This document shows, piece after piece, positions 47,373-60,800 of a stretch of DNA of 64,000 bases. The DNA is from Lycocorax pyrrhopterus obiensis (lineage: Eukaryota > Chordata > Aves > Passeriformes > Paradisaeidae). Position numbers and translations under genes: made by a program. Each line of letters begins with the position of its first letter. The stretch's first letter is position 1. The stretch is from NCBI GenBank assembly GCA_014706295.1, contig JACSVZ010000022.1, positions 12,108,830-12,172,829 on the forward strand. Direction: 5' to 3'. The notes beneath the pieces are model-generated. The model was not told where the DNA came from. It ran no database searches and saw only the letters and a list, made by a program, of their open reading frames with translations.

Positions 47373-49184
47373 ACAGCAAGACCCAAGCCACCTTTAAGAG
47401 GCTCCAGAGACCCAGAAAAATGTGCACAAGCTTTATACCTTTAATATATTAGCCTTGTAGCATGTGTAAAGTGTGGGGCACGTTGGATGAACGCCTCACT
47501 CGAAAGCTTTAGTGGCTCTTCAGCCCAAACCTGCTCGTCGGCAGCGAGAGTCGCGGCACGTCCCGCCAGGCTGAGTCCTCACATGCAGCAAGTTTCCAGC
47601 CCAGTTTGCCACAGCTGGAATTATTTAGTTTACAGTTTAGGAGAACAAAACCAAGCATTCCACGTTTCACTTCCACAGCATTATGTTCACCAAGTGTGTT
47701 CCTTGAGTGGACTCTTGAAAATAAGAGGTTGGACACTGCAGCGTTACTGAAATTTATCTTACCTGAGCTTGTTCCTTGTCATGTGAGTTATCAGCAGAGA
47801 AATCATTGCTTTGGTCTGAATCGGTGAAAATGCTTCTAAAGAATACTAAAATACACCTACCAATATTTTCAATTTTCAAAACTGCTTTTATATTGTTATC
47901 TCTCATTTGATAGAATTTTGATTAGTATTGCACAGTAGAAAAGTTGGGGGGGCTCTGTTTTCACTAATCCTGATTAAGGCTAGAAAAGACTCTTGATTAC
48001 AGTAATTTTAATAATGTAAATTTGTTTGTGATATGTCTTTAGTCTTTAATCCCCTTCGGCATTCCATTCTAAGGGAGATGAAAATTTCAGGGATTTATAA
48101 CCTTTAAATCAGTCATTCCATGAATGTTTCTCAGGCAGTTTTTCTCCTACCTGAAATAAAAAAATACCTAAATGGGTATGTAACATATTTTGTGATCAGA
48201 TTAGAAATACATTTGCATGTGGTTTTTGAGGGAAAATAGCTTAATATTGAGCACTTTCTCTTTAGAGTAAAGTATATGTGCATAAGAGAAAATGGAACCA
48301 ATTACCGAAACAAATAATATATTTGAGATCTTTGCCATTCTTTCAGACGTTTTGAAGTAGGATTTTCAACAAGGACTTTATATAATCTTTTCATAATCAA
48401 AATTCACATTAATTCTTTTAGGCATTACCCCAAATTCTTATTTCTATTTGTATTTATGAGTACATACAGTTTTAAAATTATCCATTTAATTTTTTAGGTA
48501 ATCTTAGCTTCACTTCACAATAGTAAAATATGAGTTAATGTTTATTCCTGAAACACTGAACAGTTTTGAGCATAATCCTTGTATTTGTTTAAAGCCAAAT
48601 AGATTAATCTTAAGTATTAGCATTATAATAAACTAATGTATAGAGATATTTAGTCAAGGTAATACAGAGTGAAAATAAAGGGGGTTCTTTTTTTGCTGTG
48701 CTTAAGGCAGTGAAATTTGCAGAACAAAGACTTGCAGAAGACAAACCAGACGTACTTAAGGTCTTACAACACGGAGGAGGCGAGTGTGCTGCTTTTCGAC
48801 CTCCTTGCCCTGGTGAAACAGCTCAAATATATCTATATTAAAATTATTTAACAGCTTATTTTAATTTTTAAGCCTTCCAATTCATCAGTGATTCATGTTC
48901 ATTAAAATCTGCTCTGTTAATGCCATTTGTATTTGCTCAATTCCTCTTCCCCCACACTAACATTGATGTTTTGTGTGTTTGTGTGTATCGATACGGAATT
49001 GTACTACGGATATAACCCAACCTTCCTCAGCTACCAATGGGGAAAAAAAACCCCTATCTGCTCTTTTGCCTTAAGTATTTCAAAGGGAAAAACATGGCTG
49101 AGCAAAAAAACATCACCCCAGTTTTTCCTCCAAGCCCACTTTTGTCTAAAGTAATGAGGCCATAGTCAGTTGGCTCCAAAGAGC

Positions 49185-49530
49185 GTCGTGATTTAGTGTG
49201 ACGTACAGTGAATCATTGCAGATCCATTCGGACTGCATTCGTTATTTTAATGAGACACAGGCAAATCTGTTTTTTGGCCGCAAACCTTAAGAAGCAAGCA
49301 TAATGTGAAATGGTTGTTGATTGCCACAAGGCAACTGACATTATGGATTTTTATCGCCATCATTATGCGCTTTAAAACTCCCCACATCCCAGGATATTTA
49401 GCCCCTTCCCTTTCCTCCCGCGAATGACAGGGAAGCCACAGCGCTGACATTTAAAAGCGAAAAGCTCATCTATTTAATTTCCAGGCTTATTAAAACCTTA
49501 CATTGCATCCTCTGGTCTGCACTTTTTTTT
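49185..49530. promoter_or_regulatory. Candidate conserved non-coding element downstream of BHLHE23
   Basis: About 350 bp of balanced-composition unique sequence with preserved CpGs in an AT-rich region, an inverted repeat TTGCCACAAGGCAA (49321-49334), ATTTTAATGAG and AATCATTGCAGATCC. No frame is conserved or long. Texture resembles vertebrate developmental enhancers; this is inference. Confidence 0.28.
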
Positions 49531-52500
49531 TCTTCTTGTAATTCACGCTTTCCCAGAGGAGGAGGAAAACCCCCACTGCAGCGCGGTCACCCAAAAAAGG
49601 TCACATTCAGTTGGGCGACAGCAGCACGAGGTCCCCACCAGCCTCTGCTTGATGTAGTATAAGAAATGACAATGAGGCGGGCATATCTGTGCCCGAGCAG
49701 TAATCACAGTAATGGTGCTCATCAGAATTTACCAGTGCTGAACTTTTCCAGAGTCTGGAGTAATGCTTCCTCCTCAGTGCTACCAGTAAGGAATTTATTG
49801 TGCTTGTGTTTGCCTTCAAGCAAAGGGCACCCAACTGATTGTTGGAGAAAACACTTCCAAAATTACGTTGTGCTGGTAAATGTGGTTGTGTGTGTGGGCG
49901 TTTGTCGGTGTAAAATGCGTATGTTGATGCATATGTGTAGTGTCTTCATGTGTGCCTGCACGAATGAGTCTTCCTATAATGTATTTACCTTGTCTTTTTT
50001 CTGTCAATTTTTGGTTGCTTTACCAGCATGGTTTTATTGTGTTTTCATGAAACTTTGCACATCATCATTTGGCTGCAGCACAGGAAGTGTCATTGCATGA
50101 AAACCACTGGTCTCCTGAAAAATTGCTTTGGCCTGTTCAAGCCAACAAACTCATGAATAATATTTTTCATCCTTTTATTTTATTCTTAATAAAAAGAAGT
50201 GATGTTTTGGGACAGTACAGGGTGTTGGTTTCCTGTTGTGCCACGGGCAGCTTTGCTCTAAGAATGACAGACAACCAGCCTATCTCTTCTTTCCCTGGTT
50301 TCCAAATGCATCCATCCTATTTTTATTGATTTGCTGAAAGTAAATCTCATGTCTTGCTCTCTTCACACAGATGTCATGAAGAAATCCTTATGCCTTCCAA
50401 TTGAGAATTACATTACCTTAAGTATTTTTTATCTCCTGGCAGCTTCAGTGTAAAGCAAACTCCCCAGCTGACAGCCATAGTGGGTGCACTCAGTGTTTAC
50501 AGCAGAACTGAGGCTGTAGGGGAAAAAGATGAAAATCTCTTGCAAAATGTTAAAATGGCTGCTGACTTGGAGGCCTCTGGCTCAGTTTTGCATCCTTTCC
50601 AATGTCCAAGAAAATACAATTTTACTTCTAACAAGTTTTCTCCCCTCGGCTTTTTCCCTCTCATGCCTCAGCTGGTTTCCTGGAAGATTTGAGGACAGAA
50701 AGCACTTTAGTTACAGGAGCTCTATTACTCCTAACGGTCCCTGTTGCAATTGGATGTGGCACTGTATAGAATAATCTTGGTGTTTGGAGATTGCACAACA
50801 TAGGGGAGCTCATTGCTGTCTGACTTGTCTCCTCTTTCAGGTGCTTACTTGTAGCAGTTCACAAAACCCCTTTTTTGGGAGGTACGCAATGCACAAGGAA
50901 CATCTTCTCTCTACTGTTTCTCTCCTGTGTAGGTGCTTGGGATCAGTCTTGTATTTTATTTCACCAAAAGCAAACCCAAAATCCCCTATCCAGCAAGAGC
51001 TTTTCCTTTTCTTTTTGTTTTCAACGGCACGTTGAAGTTCTCATCCTTGCAAATCCTCTCCCCTGTAAATGCTTCTGCCCTCGGTGGGTTTCTGATCCAG
51101 CCTGTGGACAGACTTGTTCCTATATAAATACGTGAGAAATTAATTCTTGACCACGTTGAGTGTGCATGTCTGTAGGTATTTACTTTGGTTTGGTTTTTAG
51201 AGTTAGATCCAATTTGGAAGCGGCATCTGATCATTTCAGTGAAATTCTGTTGCTTTCGACTTCTTTCTCCAGTTGCCTTGCCCTGAGGCACAGAAAAGAA
51301 CAAGGCATGTGCCCATGGACACACACTGACTGGAGCGATTGGCTCACCAGGTCTGAATTCAGATGATCTGTGCTTCCTGCTTCCCTGAATAAGCCACACA
51401 TTGCTCTGCCTCCCCGGCAGCATCCGCGCTGACATTTTCTCTCTCCCTCCTCACGCTCGGGTCCCTGGGGAGATCGACCCTGTGTTGTGGCAGTGGTGTC
51501 ACCCAAGTCACCTCCTGGTTCCTTCAGGAGCAGTGGCAGCCAATCGGAAAGGAGGTGTAGCTACATCTTGGCTATTTTCTAGCAGTCTCCTGCTGCTACA
51601 ATAGCCTGGGGCGACTTGAACCTGCCCTGGGGACCAGCCAGTCCCCAGCTGCTCCGGAGTGGAGAAGCATAAAGGTGGCTTCAAGCCATCTTTGTTCTCC
51701 AGTCCTTGTCTTGTGCTCAGCCTGGTCAAGTTGTAGGGGAGAATCTGGGCCAGAGTTTATGAAATGCTTTGCTGCAGAAACTTGCCCTCGCTGCCAAACG
51801 CATCTTTGTGGTTCTCTGAGCTCCCGTGTCCTGCCCTTCGCTTCCTGCCCTGCGAAGATTCCAGCCAGGATCCTGTGAAAGCCCCAGTCTGTAACGTGAA
51901 GTGTCATCGCCGGGCTGTCCTCTGCTGCTTTCTCTGTGTCTCTGTCACTGCTCGAGCCACAGGCTCAGCCTCAGAGAGAGCCCTGCACAAACCTGGTAAC
52001 CCCAGGAAGGAAGCAGGGCTGATGCACAGTGGAAGGAGGAGCCGCTATCACTGGCTGAGCAACTCCTTGTTTTTCTTTTTGCAAGGAAAACAGGCACTTC
52101 TAACAGGGAATGTTTTATTTGTGTAGTCACATCCCTGCTTAGCCTCTGGTTTTGAACCAGCCCCACTGCACACCTGTAATTCCCCTCCTAGTTTGACACC
52201 CAGCTTTTGGTTCTCATGCCATGGAGTTGATCCGTTTCTGACACTTATTTTGCACCAGTATCACTCTCCCAACTTCAGACAATCTTCTCATTTTCGAATG
52301 AGACAAGTGCCAGCCTCCTGAAACTCACTTTTTTGTAATCAGTATTATTTGGGCAGATTCTAATACTTCATTTCTACTCCCTGGCCCTTCCTGTGATTTC
52401 CTGTGTAACACCTCAACACACACACACAGTTCTGCTGGCTGAAACACTCTTGGGTTTAGTTGTCTGGAACGAAAGAACTGTTTTCACTTACCCAATGGCA

Positions 52501-54190
52501 TTCATGGAACTGACACAAGGAGTGCTCCAGTCAAAAGGAGACAACCCAGGTGCCCAGGCTAAGCCGTGGAAGATATTTTATTCAGCTCAGACAAAAAGGG
52601 GTGTCTCTGCTCATTTGCACTGGAGTGTCAGTCCCATCAGGTCCTGCAATAGGAGCAGCTCTCATTTTCTCACTTTAATATAACCTAAAAGCTTCGGAAA
52701 GCTCCAAGGGGCTGCGGGCTGGGGTTTTGTTGGGACTTGGCCAGCACAAAGTGGCTCATCCTGGCAGTGATGTGAGGGGTATCTGTTCAGGCAGGAATGC
52801 CCCAGAAGCAGTCCCATCATAGCCAAGGCTGATACTTATTTTGCCACAAATACTCTGATGACTCTCTAATGACTTTCAGTCGGTTTGCTGCACTGACCTA
52901 TGATTCATTCACCACACTATCCCAGCTGCTGGCCTGAAATGCTCTCTTTGAGTTAGAACTGAAGTTTATTCTGATCTCAGTTTCCATTCAGAGGTGTTTT
53001 TATCCCGAGTTTGGGGTTTGATTGGTCCAGCTGTTAAAATTCAGGATCAGTATACCCCGAATTTGGAGACAGGGGATGGTGGAGTTTAAGCCAAATATGA
53101 AAAAACCTGCAACATAGTGGACATTGATATTGAGGTAAAAACATGAATAACTTGGGGTGGATTGGAGAAGCTCTTTTCACATAAACTTGGTCGTCGCAAT
53201 TCAGAAATCTTGATTTCTAGTATCTGTCTAAACATTCACGGACAGAGCAGACAGAGTGTCTTCATTCATTCAGGAGCTGAAAAGTGGAAATTACATGTCT
53301 TTCCTCGTCATTTTCTCTGGGAAAATCTTTTAACTAATTTATGGAGTAGTTAATCTGATTTCGCACGTGTGTGGGTAAATGAGCATGTCACGTGTCTTCG
53401 TGTGGAGGAGAAAAAACTATTTCCTGATGGCAAGATAATGGAAACATATTGGGGGTGAGAGAAGGGTTTCATTAGAAAAGCACAGCTTCACTAGTACGAT
53501 CCTTGCATATGAATCATGACTCATCTGCTCCAGAATGAAAAAAAAAGGAAAAAAAATCACTGGGAGTCAGATTATTGTACCAAACTCAAGATCTAAAAGT
53601 CAGACAACTAATTAAGCCTGGGCTGTCTCCATCCCGAGGAATAATAGATAACAGCTTCCCGAGGGTAATTCATGTCACTGTAGAATAGGTGGACAAGTCG
53701 CCTTCTGGGGATGCTTATCTCTTGGCATTGACTGCAGAAGCTACACAGATAGCTCAGAATGGATGCCTGCTTTTCAGGGACAGGAACACAGTGAGAGGAG
53801 CCCCTGCCTTACAGCCTAGTGCTAGAATTAGGACTTAAAAAGAAAGCTTAAAAGGTCATGGTTTCCTAGCAGTTAGAATAATCTGTCCCCAAAAAGAAGC
53901 AGCCCATCAGCAGCCAGAATAACCCAGGGCTATGTGAAATTAAAAGCAGCTTTCATTAAAGCTGCCAAGGGAAAGTGTTTGTATCTGTGGAAGGCAAGTC
54001 TGGTCACTAAATAATATGGGATGATAACAATGAAAGAGATAAATGAGTAGGGGCACATGGAGTGAACTACGCTGGCAAATCTCAGAGTTAAGCTCTGAAA
54101 GTTGAAGGTTGTGAACAGTGTCTGCCTCTGGGACATGGAATGTTCAACCAGGTCAGAGCCTCTCTCAGAGGCCCATTAGAAAGAGCTATT

Positions 54191-54484
54191 GAGTCACAGA
54201 GTCCTAGAATAGTTTAGGTTGGAAAAGCCCTCTAAGATCATCATCCAACCATTAACCTAGCACTGCCAAGCCCACCACTAACCCAGGAGCACAAGTGCCA
54301 CGTCTTTAAATCCCTCCAGGGATGGTGACTCCACCACTGCCCTGGGCAGCCTGTGCCAGGGCTTGACAAACCTTTCTGCAAGGAAGTTTTTCCTCACATC
54401 CGATCTAAACCTCCCCTGGCACAACTTGAGGGCGTTTCCTCTTGTCCTATCACTCGTTACTTGGGAGAAAAGACTGACCCCCAG
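54191..54484 (-). mobile_element. CR1 LINE fragment
   Basis: Same subfamily type as the copy at 9466: a degraded tail (CACAGAGTCCTAGAATAG), then 'GGTTGGAAAAGCCCTCTAAG', 'GGTGACTCCACCACTGCCCT' and 'GAAAAGACTGACCCCC'. The open frame on the - strand here (168 codons) is a repeat shadow. Confidence 0.92.
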
Positions 54485-57400
54485 GCAAACTGAATTTATC
54501 ACAAGATATTTGAGGGAGGTTAAATTTGTGCTTCTCTGTTGCCCAGGAGCTGTGAGCTGAACATGGCTGATGTTATTTGCTGTAGGAAGATGATGCTCAG
54601 ACGCACTGCAAAAATCAGCCAGAATGAACGTAGCGAAAAGTCCCAATTCCACAACTATAAACCAGGAAAAAAGCAGTGCACATCCAAGATGGCATTTTGC
54701 ACCTGAGAACCCAGCAAATAGCAATGCATTTCTGAAATGCATGGTATGGCACTGCATTGTGCACTTGCCTCTGATTAATGCCATGTGAAAGTGGCCTGAT
54801 GCAGTGTGTTATTTGTCCTGATGTATTCTGGAGCTTCTGTGAACAAATGCTAAGGAGGCTGTGAAGCTGTCACGCTTTGTAAAGGCTCCTCAAAGCTTGT
54901 AGATTTAGTAGCTACAATTCTAAAATGCAATCGTGTTTTTAAAGCTTTTCTTTCCCCTGGGTGGAGCCTTCACGGACACCCTGAAGGTTTTTTTAATTGA
55001 TGTCCATAACTCTTCCGTGGTTGAAGCAGGGCAGCAGAGAGGGCACCGAACTGCAGTTGCACTGTGATTTACTGCTGAGGTTTGACAACAGTATTCCATA
55101 CATATCCACTGGAAAATGCTCTTAATTTTCCCTCAAACACAGCAAGTCTGCCATCCGAGATATCCACAAATTCTGAAATTCAGTGATGGAGCGAGGGCGG
55201 AGAGAGTCATCGCGTTTAACCCGTGACTGCCCCATTTTTCATCCTTACAAGGACATTAAACGCAGTAAAACGAGTCCTGGTGGAAGCCTGTGTCTCCCTG
55301 AAGTGGGCAAACGATAGGTTAAGGAAAGCAAATGAAAGGTAAGATTAATAGCATTTATCATGGCAGATAGACTAGCAGTTTGCTAATTAAAGATGTTAGA
55401 ACATAGAAGCAGCCAAGGATCAGTGGCTTTTAATGAGGATGTTGTAGGGTGATTTAGGTCTAATTTTCTGCTTAATAAGGCTGGTTTAAAAAGTAATTTT
55501 GTTGGGATGTGACTCTCCTAAACCTGTTCATTATCAGTGATGGGACTTCACTTCAACACTCCAGGAAATGTTGTGTTTAATTAATATTGTGTCGGCAAGT
55601 GGATATGCTGACAGATGAGAAAAAAAATTGATGAAGAACTTTCAAGGACATTGACTTCATTACACAGCTTCATTATAGCCTGAATAACTGGCTAAATATG
55701 TCATTGGAAAGATAATGTGCCACTTTTAACTCTTTTCTGTGTGTTGTTCACGTAAGTAAGCAGAGGATTTTTTTCAAAAGAGCCGCTATTGAAAAAAAAA
55801 CCATCAAGGGATCAGATCTACCTTTTCTCATTGCTTCATTCTCTTTATGAGATTTCTAACTGATGGTGGAGTATGTAAAGCAAAATACTGTATGTTATTT
55901 ACATTAGTCCATCAACCATTTCTCTTGGGCAGAATGTGATGTTAGTAAGTGACATTCTCCACTGTCGACTGATTTTCCACAGCGCCCCTGAGACAAGAGT
56001 AGAAACTAATTTAAAAGATTTTTATTTCTCTGCACAGAACAACATTCTGAGGTACAGTGATGGATTGATCAATATGTCTATACACGTCTTGTGTTCACAC
56101 ATTCACTTCACTTTGTGCATCTGGGTGTGTTGAAGCAAAATTAAATGTCCCAAAAAGTCCTAAATATTCTGCCTCTACACAGAGAGGGATCAATTTTAGC
56201 AGTTTGAATGAATCACAATTTAGTTTCATAGAAGCAGGGGCAACTGCCATGCCCTGCTATGAGAGCTGAGGGAGCCAGGTCCTTACTGGTACATGAGCCA
56301 GGAGTGCTTTTAGGATCTGCCACGAAAAAATTGGGTACCTGGGTGGGATCTCAAGTGAATCTTCTCACCTCAGCTCAGAACTGTTGCACAGCAATCCTTA
56401 TTCCCCACCAAGGAACACCTTTTAGCTCTGATTAGTGGGTAGTGTATTTGTATCCTGAACTGGCAGCCAATGTTTCTGCAGCATCCTTTAACTCTTCGAT
56501 GATTTTCTTTGAAGACTCACCTTTCCCTTGGCTAAGGTTAAGCTATGAGAAAATCACCCTATGAAACAATTAAAAAAAAGACACTCTATTAATTCAATTA
56601 CATTTTGGCCACCGTGGTAGTTCACAGTAGTTTGCAGACCACTCTCCATCACCTCACTGAACTTTCAACCAGAAAACAAAGCAAAAATAATCTGTTTCAG
56701 ACTAAATGATGTGACCCAAGTGTGACCTCAGAGACTTTGGGCTGGGGTCCTCTGATCTGTTTTATAAGACTTTTTGCAGCAAGGGAAAATATCTTCAAGT
56801 CTGATGTCTTAAACAGGGGTTGGGAGAGAAAAAGGAAAGTACTGAGCCCAGGGTGTGGAGCAGTGTTTAGCTGGGGGTTACAGAAAAGCATCCTAAAGGT
56901 CTGTTACAATCTTCCTAGAGAAAAACAGGTCCAACAACAAACCATTGACTTTTCCTGGGCTTCAGTTGCCTGTTCGTTGAGAAACAAGACTGTTTAAAGA
57001 AAAAAAGGGAAAAAAACCCCAAAGATCAATCTTTGAGGCTGAAAGCAAAAGAAGAAAAAACTGTTTTCAATCTTAATCATTAGGGCTATTAGCCAAGAGA
57101 AGAGGCCCAGGCAGGGGAAGGAGAAGAGACGCTGACTGGAGGCGACAGCTGGAGTTTATCGGATGCGTCAGTTCTCTTTAACACCTCCATTTGGTGGCTG
57201 CTGTCACCTTCAGATGAGGCTTTTACAGGATGGGATTCAGGAAAGCATTCTGCCATACCAGCCCCATTGCACACCAGGAGCTTTGTCCCCATCCCAGGAT
57301 TTGCATTTCCCCTTTCCCATCGCTACGGGAGAGCCCCACGCCTGTGTCCGTGTGCCAGGGGTGGCACTGCGCCCTCCCCAGCACCTCAGAGCTCTGCCCA

Positions 57401-57632
57401 TGTGCCAGCACCCGTTAATAATGGCTCATTATTTTCTTACCCTTGGTAATAGGAAGGCAACGCTCAGCCCAACTGTTCCATGAGAGAATATGGATGCTGA
57501 AAAAACTCCAGCAGAGAATTTCTTCAGCTCTCTGCAGCATTTTTGTGAGAGTTCTGTCTTTCCCATGCAAGTAAGACAAAACAATGTTACAGTTTTGTAA
57601 ACTTCTTGCAGCTGCAGGTTGTTTTGCAGAAT
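54485..57632. other. Intergenic, no gene seen
   Basis: AT-rich unique sequence with TAAT-type words near 55400-55580. No coding or repeat signal. Confidence 0.6.
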
Positions 57633-57855
57633 TGTTATGGTTCTAACTAGAAAAACGTTCAGAGATGGGTGTCTTAGAACTTGACCAATCCCCTTAGGGG
57701 GTGGATGGCAAAAAACCAATTACCTTATGCCATTTAATACACTTTTGGGAACTAACATATAAAAGCCTTCTGAGAATTCATTAAAGCGGGTCCATCTATC
57801 CCTGAGCCTGGACTTTGTGTCGTTTCTTTACTCGTCCGTGGGGAAAACAGCGACA
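57633..57855 (+). mobile_element. Probable solo LTR of an avian endogenous retrovirus
   Basis: Begins TGTTATGGTTCTAACTAG, carries a clear TATAAAA (57758-57764) and a variant polyadenylation signal ATTAAA (57780-57785) about 22 bp later, then a U5-like segment (TTTGTGTCGTTTCTTTACTC) ending near a CA at 57855, or at 57870. There is no coding sequence and no confident target-site duplication. The TATA-to-poly(A) spacing resembles that of the element at 20286. Confidence 0.5.
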
Positions 57856-57870
57856 AAAGAGGAGCCGACA

Positions 57871-60800
57871 GCGTCCTGTCATTGCCGCGGAGCTGAACCA
57901 GCTCCAGCACCTTCTGCCTGCAGAAACTCGGTGAGCCATCCTGGGGCTGGAGAAGGGGAAGGGACCAACCAAAGGCACCATCCTCTCCCCGGGATGGCTG
58001 TGTTGGTGCCTGCTTAATGGCCTCCTTAATGGGCAGTTGCAGGATTAGAACCTCAGGGTTTAAGTATCACAGGGAGACATCTGCCAGCAGAGCAAAGCAC
58101 TGCCTGGCAGTGGAATGATGCTCGGAGACACTCCTGTGGATCAGCCCGCGGGAGAGAAGGTGCCTGGGGGATGGAATGCTGGCTGCGCCTGTTAAATGCG
58201 CATTTAGTTGGGTATGTGGCATCCTGGGTAAAATTCCACTCACATGCGATCTGTTCCTTGGTTTTTCAGTGGTTGGACAGCCAGAAATATCACAAGGACT
58301 TAATTTAAAATAACATCCTCCCTTATCTTGGTCCATGGAGGGATGTGCCTTACCTGTTTATCTGCATTTAATTGCATTGGTTATGTATTAGTGCCAAAAA
58401 TCTACCTCCTTCCATTTCTGGCTGCCTGATGCTTGCTGCAGTCAAAAAGGAGCAGATTTGCTTGGAAAAAAATTATTTACAGCAGGGAACGTTATTCCCA
58501 GACAGGCACAGCCAAGAAGTAAATGCAAAAGTTTTTCAGAGCTTGCTAAGCTCAACATGGGTTGAGATCCAGTGGAAACCTTAGCCATGTGGCCATGGAT
58601 GACACTAAAGCTGTTTAAAATTGGGATGAATAAGTGTGATGTGGGGAGCTGATTCAAACTTTTGCTTGGGACAGGAAGACCCAGCTGTCTGGGTGCTCCA
58701 CAGTGGCACCACATTCCAGTTTGGATGCCAGATTCCCATGTCAGGGACTCTTGGCTTCTGTCTGACAGGCAGGAAACTCAGGATTTTATTCTGTTTGGCT
58801 TTTCTTGTTCCTGAGTTCAGCACTTAATTGTTCTCTGGCCAAGGGGCTAATTAATTCCTATGCAGGGCAATTAAAACACACAGGATGTGATCAGTTTTGC
58901 AGCAGTGACAATGAGGTGACACAGAATGCAGTCCTGGGCAGGGAAAAGACACGTTCTCATTTGCCTTCTGATCTTGCTGCAAATGGAGGGTGTGGGGCAG
59001 GTTCAGACTGAGCTCAGGCAACTGGAGGAGGAGGCAGTCACATTTTTGGAGATGAGCTGCTCAGTTCATCCCTGCTCCTGCCCCGGGTTTGGCAGGAGGT
59101 AGCTTGGTTTAGCTACTGAAATCGAGATCTCAGCTGTGGAGCCAGAGACTGAGAAACCCCAACTGCTCTGCTGGGCACTCACTGCTCTGCTGACAGTGTC
59201 TGGGTCATCTCCAGCACCCTGGTGGGTTGGTGTCACAGTGCCATCACACAGGGAGGCGCTGACGCCCAGGGACACTGGGGAGGTCGGTGGAAGGGTAGGG
59301 CATCACCTCCTGAGTGGCTGGATAGTGTAGGTAGGAAAATTCGAAAGCACAGTGTGGTAGAAACCCAGGTGTATCAGCAGAACATGCACTGGTTCTCAAG
59401 AGGAGCCTGTTGCTCACTCCTGTGGGTCCTGGAGTGTCTCAGCTGAGCGTTCACCTTCAGGGATGGAGCAGAGAGTCCTTCAGCACACGCTGTATGAATA
59501 TTCAGATGAAATTTTAAAACCAAAGTGCCATTAGAAATTTGGCTCTTTGTAGTCTGTTGTATAATCCATTACAATGCACAATTATGTAATTGTCAGTTAT
59601 CCCAGAGTTTAGTATTTTGCAGCATGCCAAAATCAAAAGTGTGTTCTTATTAACATCCCAAATGTACTTAAGTGTTTAGTAAATACTGGGAGATACATTC
59701 CTTGCCCTAGAGAACATGCAGACTGAAAAATTAATATTGATTCTAGACAAATCAATGTTTGCTTACTAAAATCACGTGCTGAATACTTTATAAACACCCA
59801 CCCAGCTGCAGGGATGTTGCAAGCTCTGTCTCCCTGTGATGCCATAAACACAGCCTGAGTCTGTATTCAAGGCTTCACCTCACCATACAGCTTTAAAATT
59901 GTGGCAATAATGTTATTTAACAACATCTCCCGTCAGGAAGAGTGAAGGCAAAAAAAAAAACCAGACTTTTTTCTGCAGATCCCCAATGGGTTTCTTTTAG
60001 GCAAGGCCCATGTACATTAATACAAATCATATTTTATGTTACTCACAGGACATAGAGATAATCAGAAAGCTATCTTCATAAACAGAGGGTTATTCATAAT
60101 CCCTCACATGGCATTTCAATTATCAGTCTGATGACGATGTGACATTATGGATGAGGTTGTGATTAAATTTTCTTGTGTAATGACCCTAAGTAAATCTTCA
60201 CAATTTTCATTTTGCTGAGATTTAATATAGATTGGTGGCCTGTTGTTTGGCCCCTGTTTAATCCAAAATCGCTCATTAAATTGGGACCAGTAAACATCTG
60301 ATGATTGCATTTCATGGACTGAGCTATGAATTTAACATATTAAATCTACATTCCAGATGGATATAAGCATCTGTTCTCATTATGGTTATTGGTGTTAATC
60401 TGAAACCCTGACCTGTTTCCCCTAACATTACTCATATTAAATTCCATCCCAAATTCTAACATATATTGGCATGAAGGCAGGAGATAGCTAAAATACCTTC
60501 ACGTGCACATAATCCAGTGAAAGATGAACAGCAGAAAGTAGGGGACAAATGACATGAACTTCTTGTTCTCAGAAGGTGGCTTTCATTGCTGCAGGATGTA
60601 AAACAACCGCTTTTGTTTTCCAGCATTGAAAAAAACCTTGAAAAACCCCAGTAGTCAACTCTGTTTGACCACGTACTTGCTAATCACCGGGCTTGAGCTG
60701 TATCCTTTACAGAGCAGCACCGCCCTAATTTGTAAATCTGATTTGTCACTAAATCTTGTCAGAGTTTGACCCAGCATCTTGCAGGCACTTGCCTGGCAGT

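Larger units (their letters stand above)
44101..54190. other. Downstream flank of BHLHE23, no gene seen
   Basis: About 10 kb, very AT-rich from 45000 to 49200. No exon-like frame. A small CpG-bearing patch is at about 47530-47565. Frames at 50986-51435 and 51764-52126 look random. Confidence 0.6.

Noticed and set aside
54278..54784. 168-codon minus-strand frame as a gene
   Set aside because: Mostly a CR1 LINE remnant.
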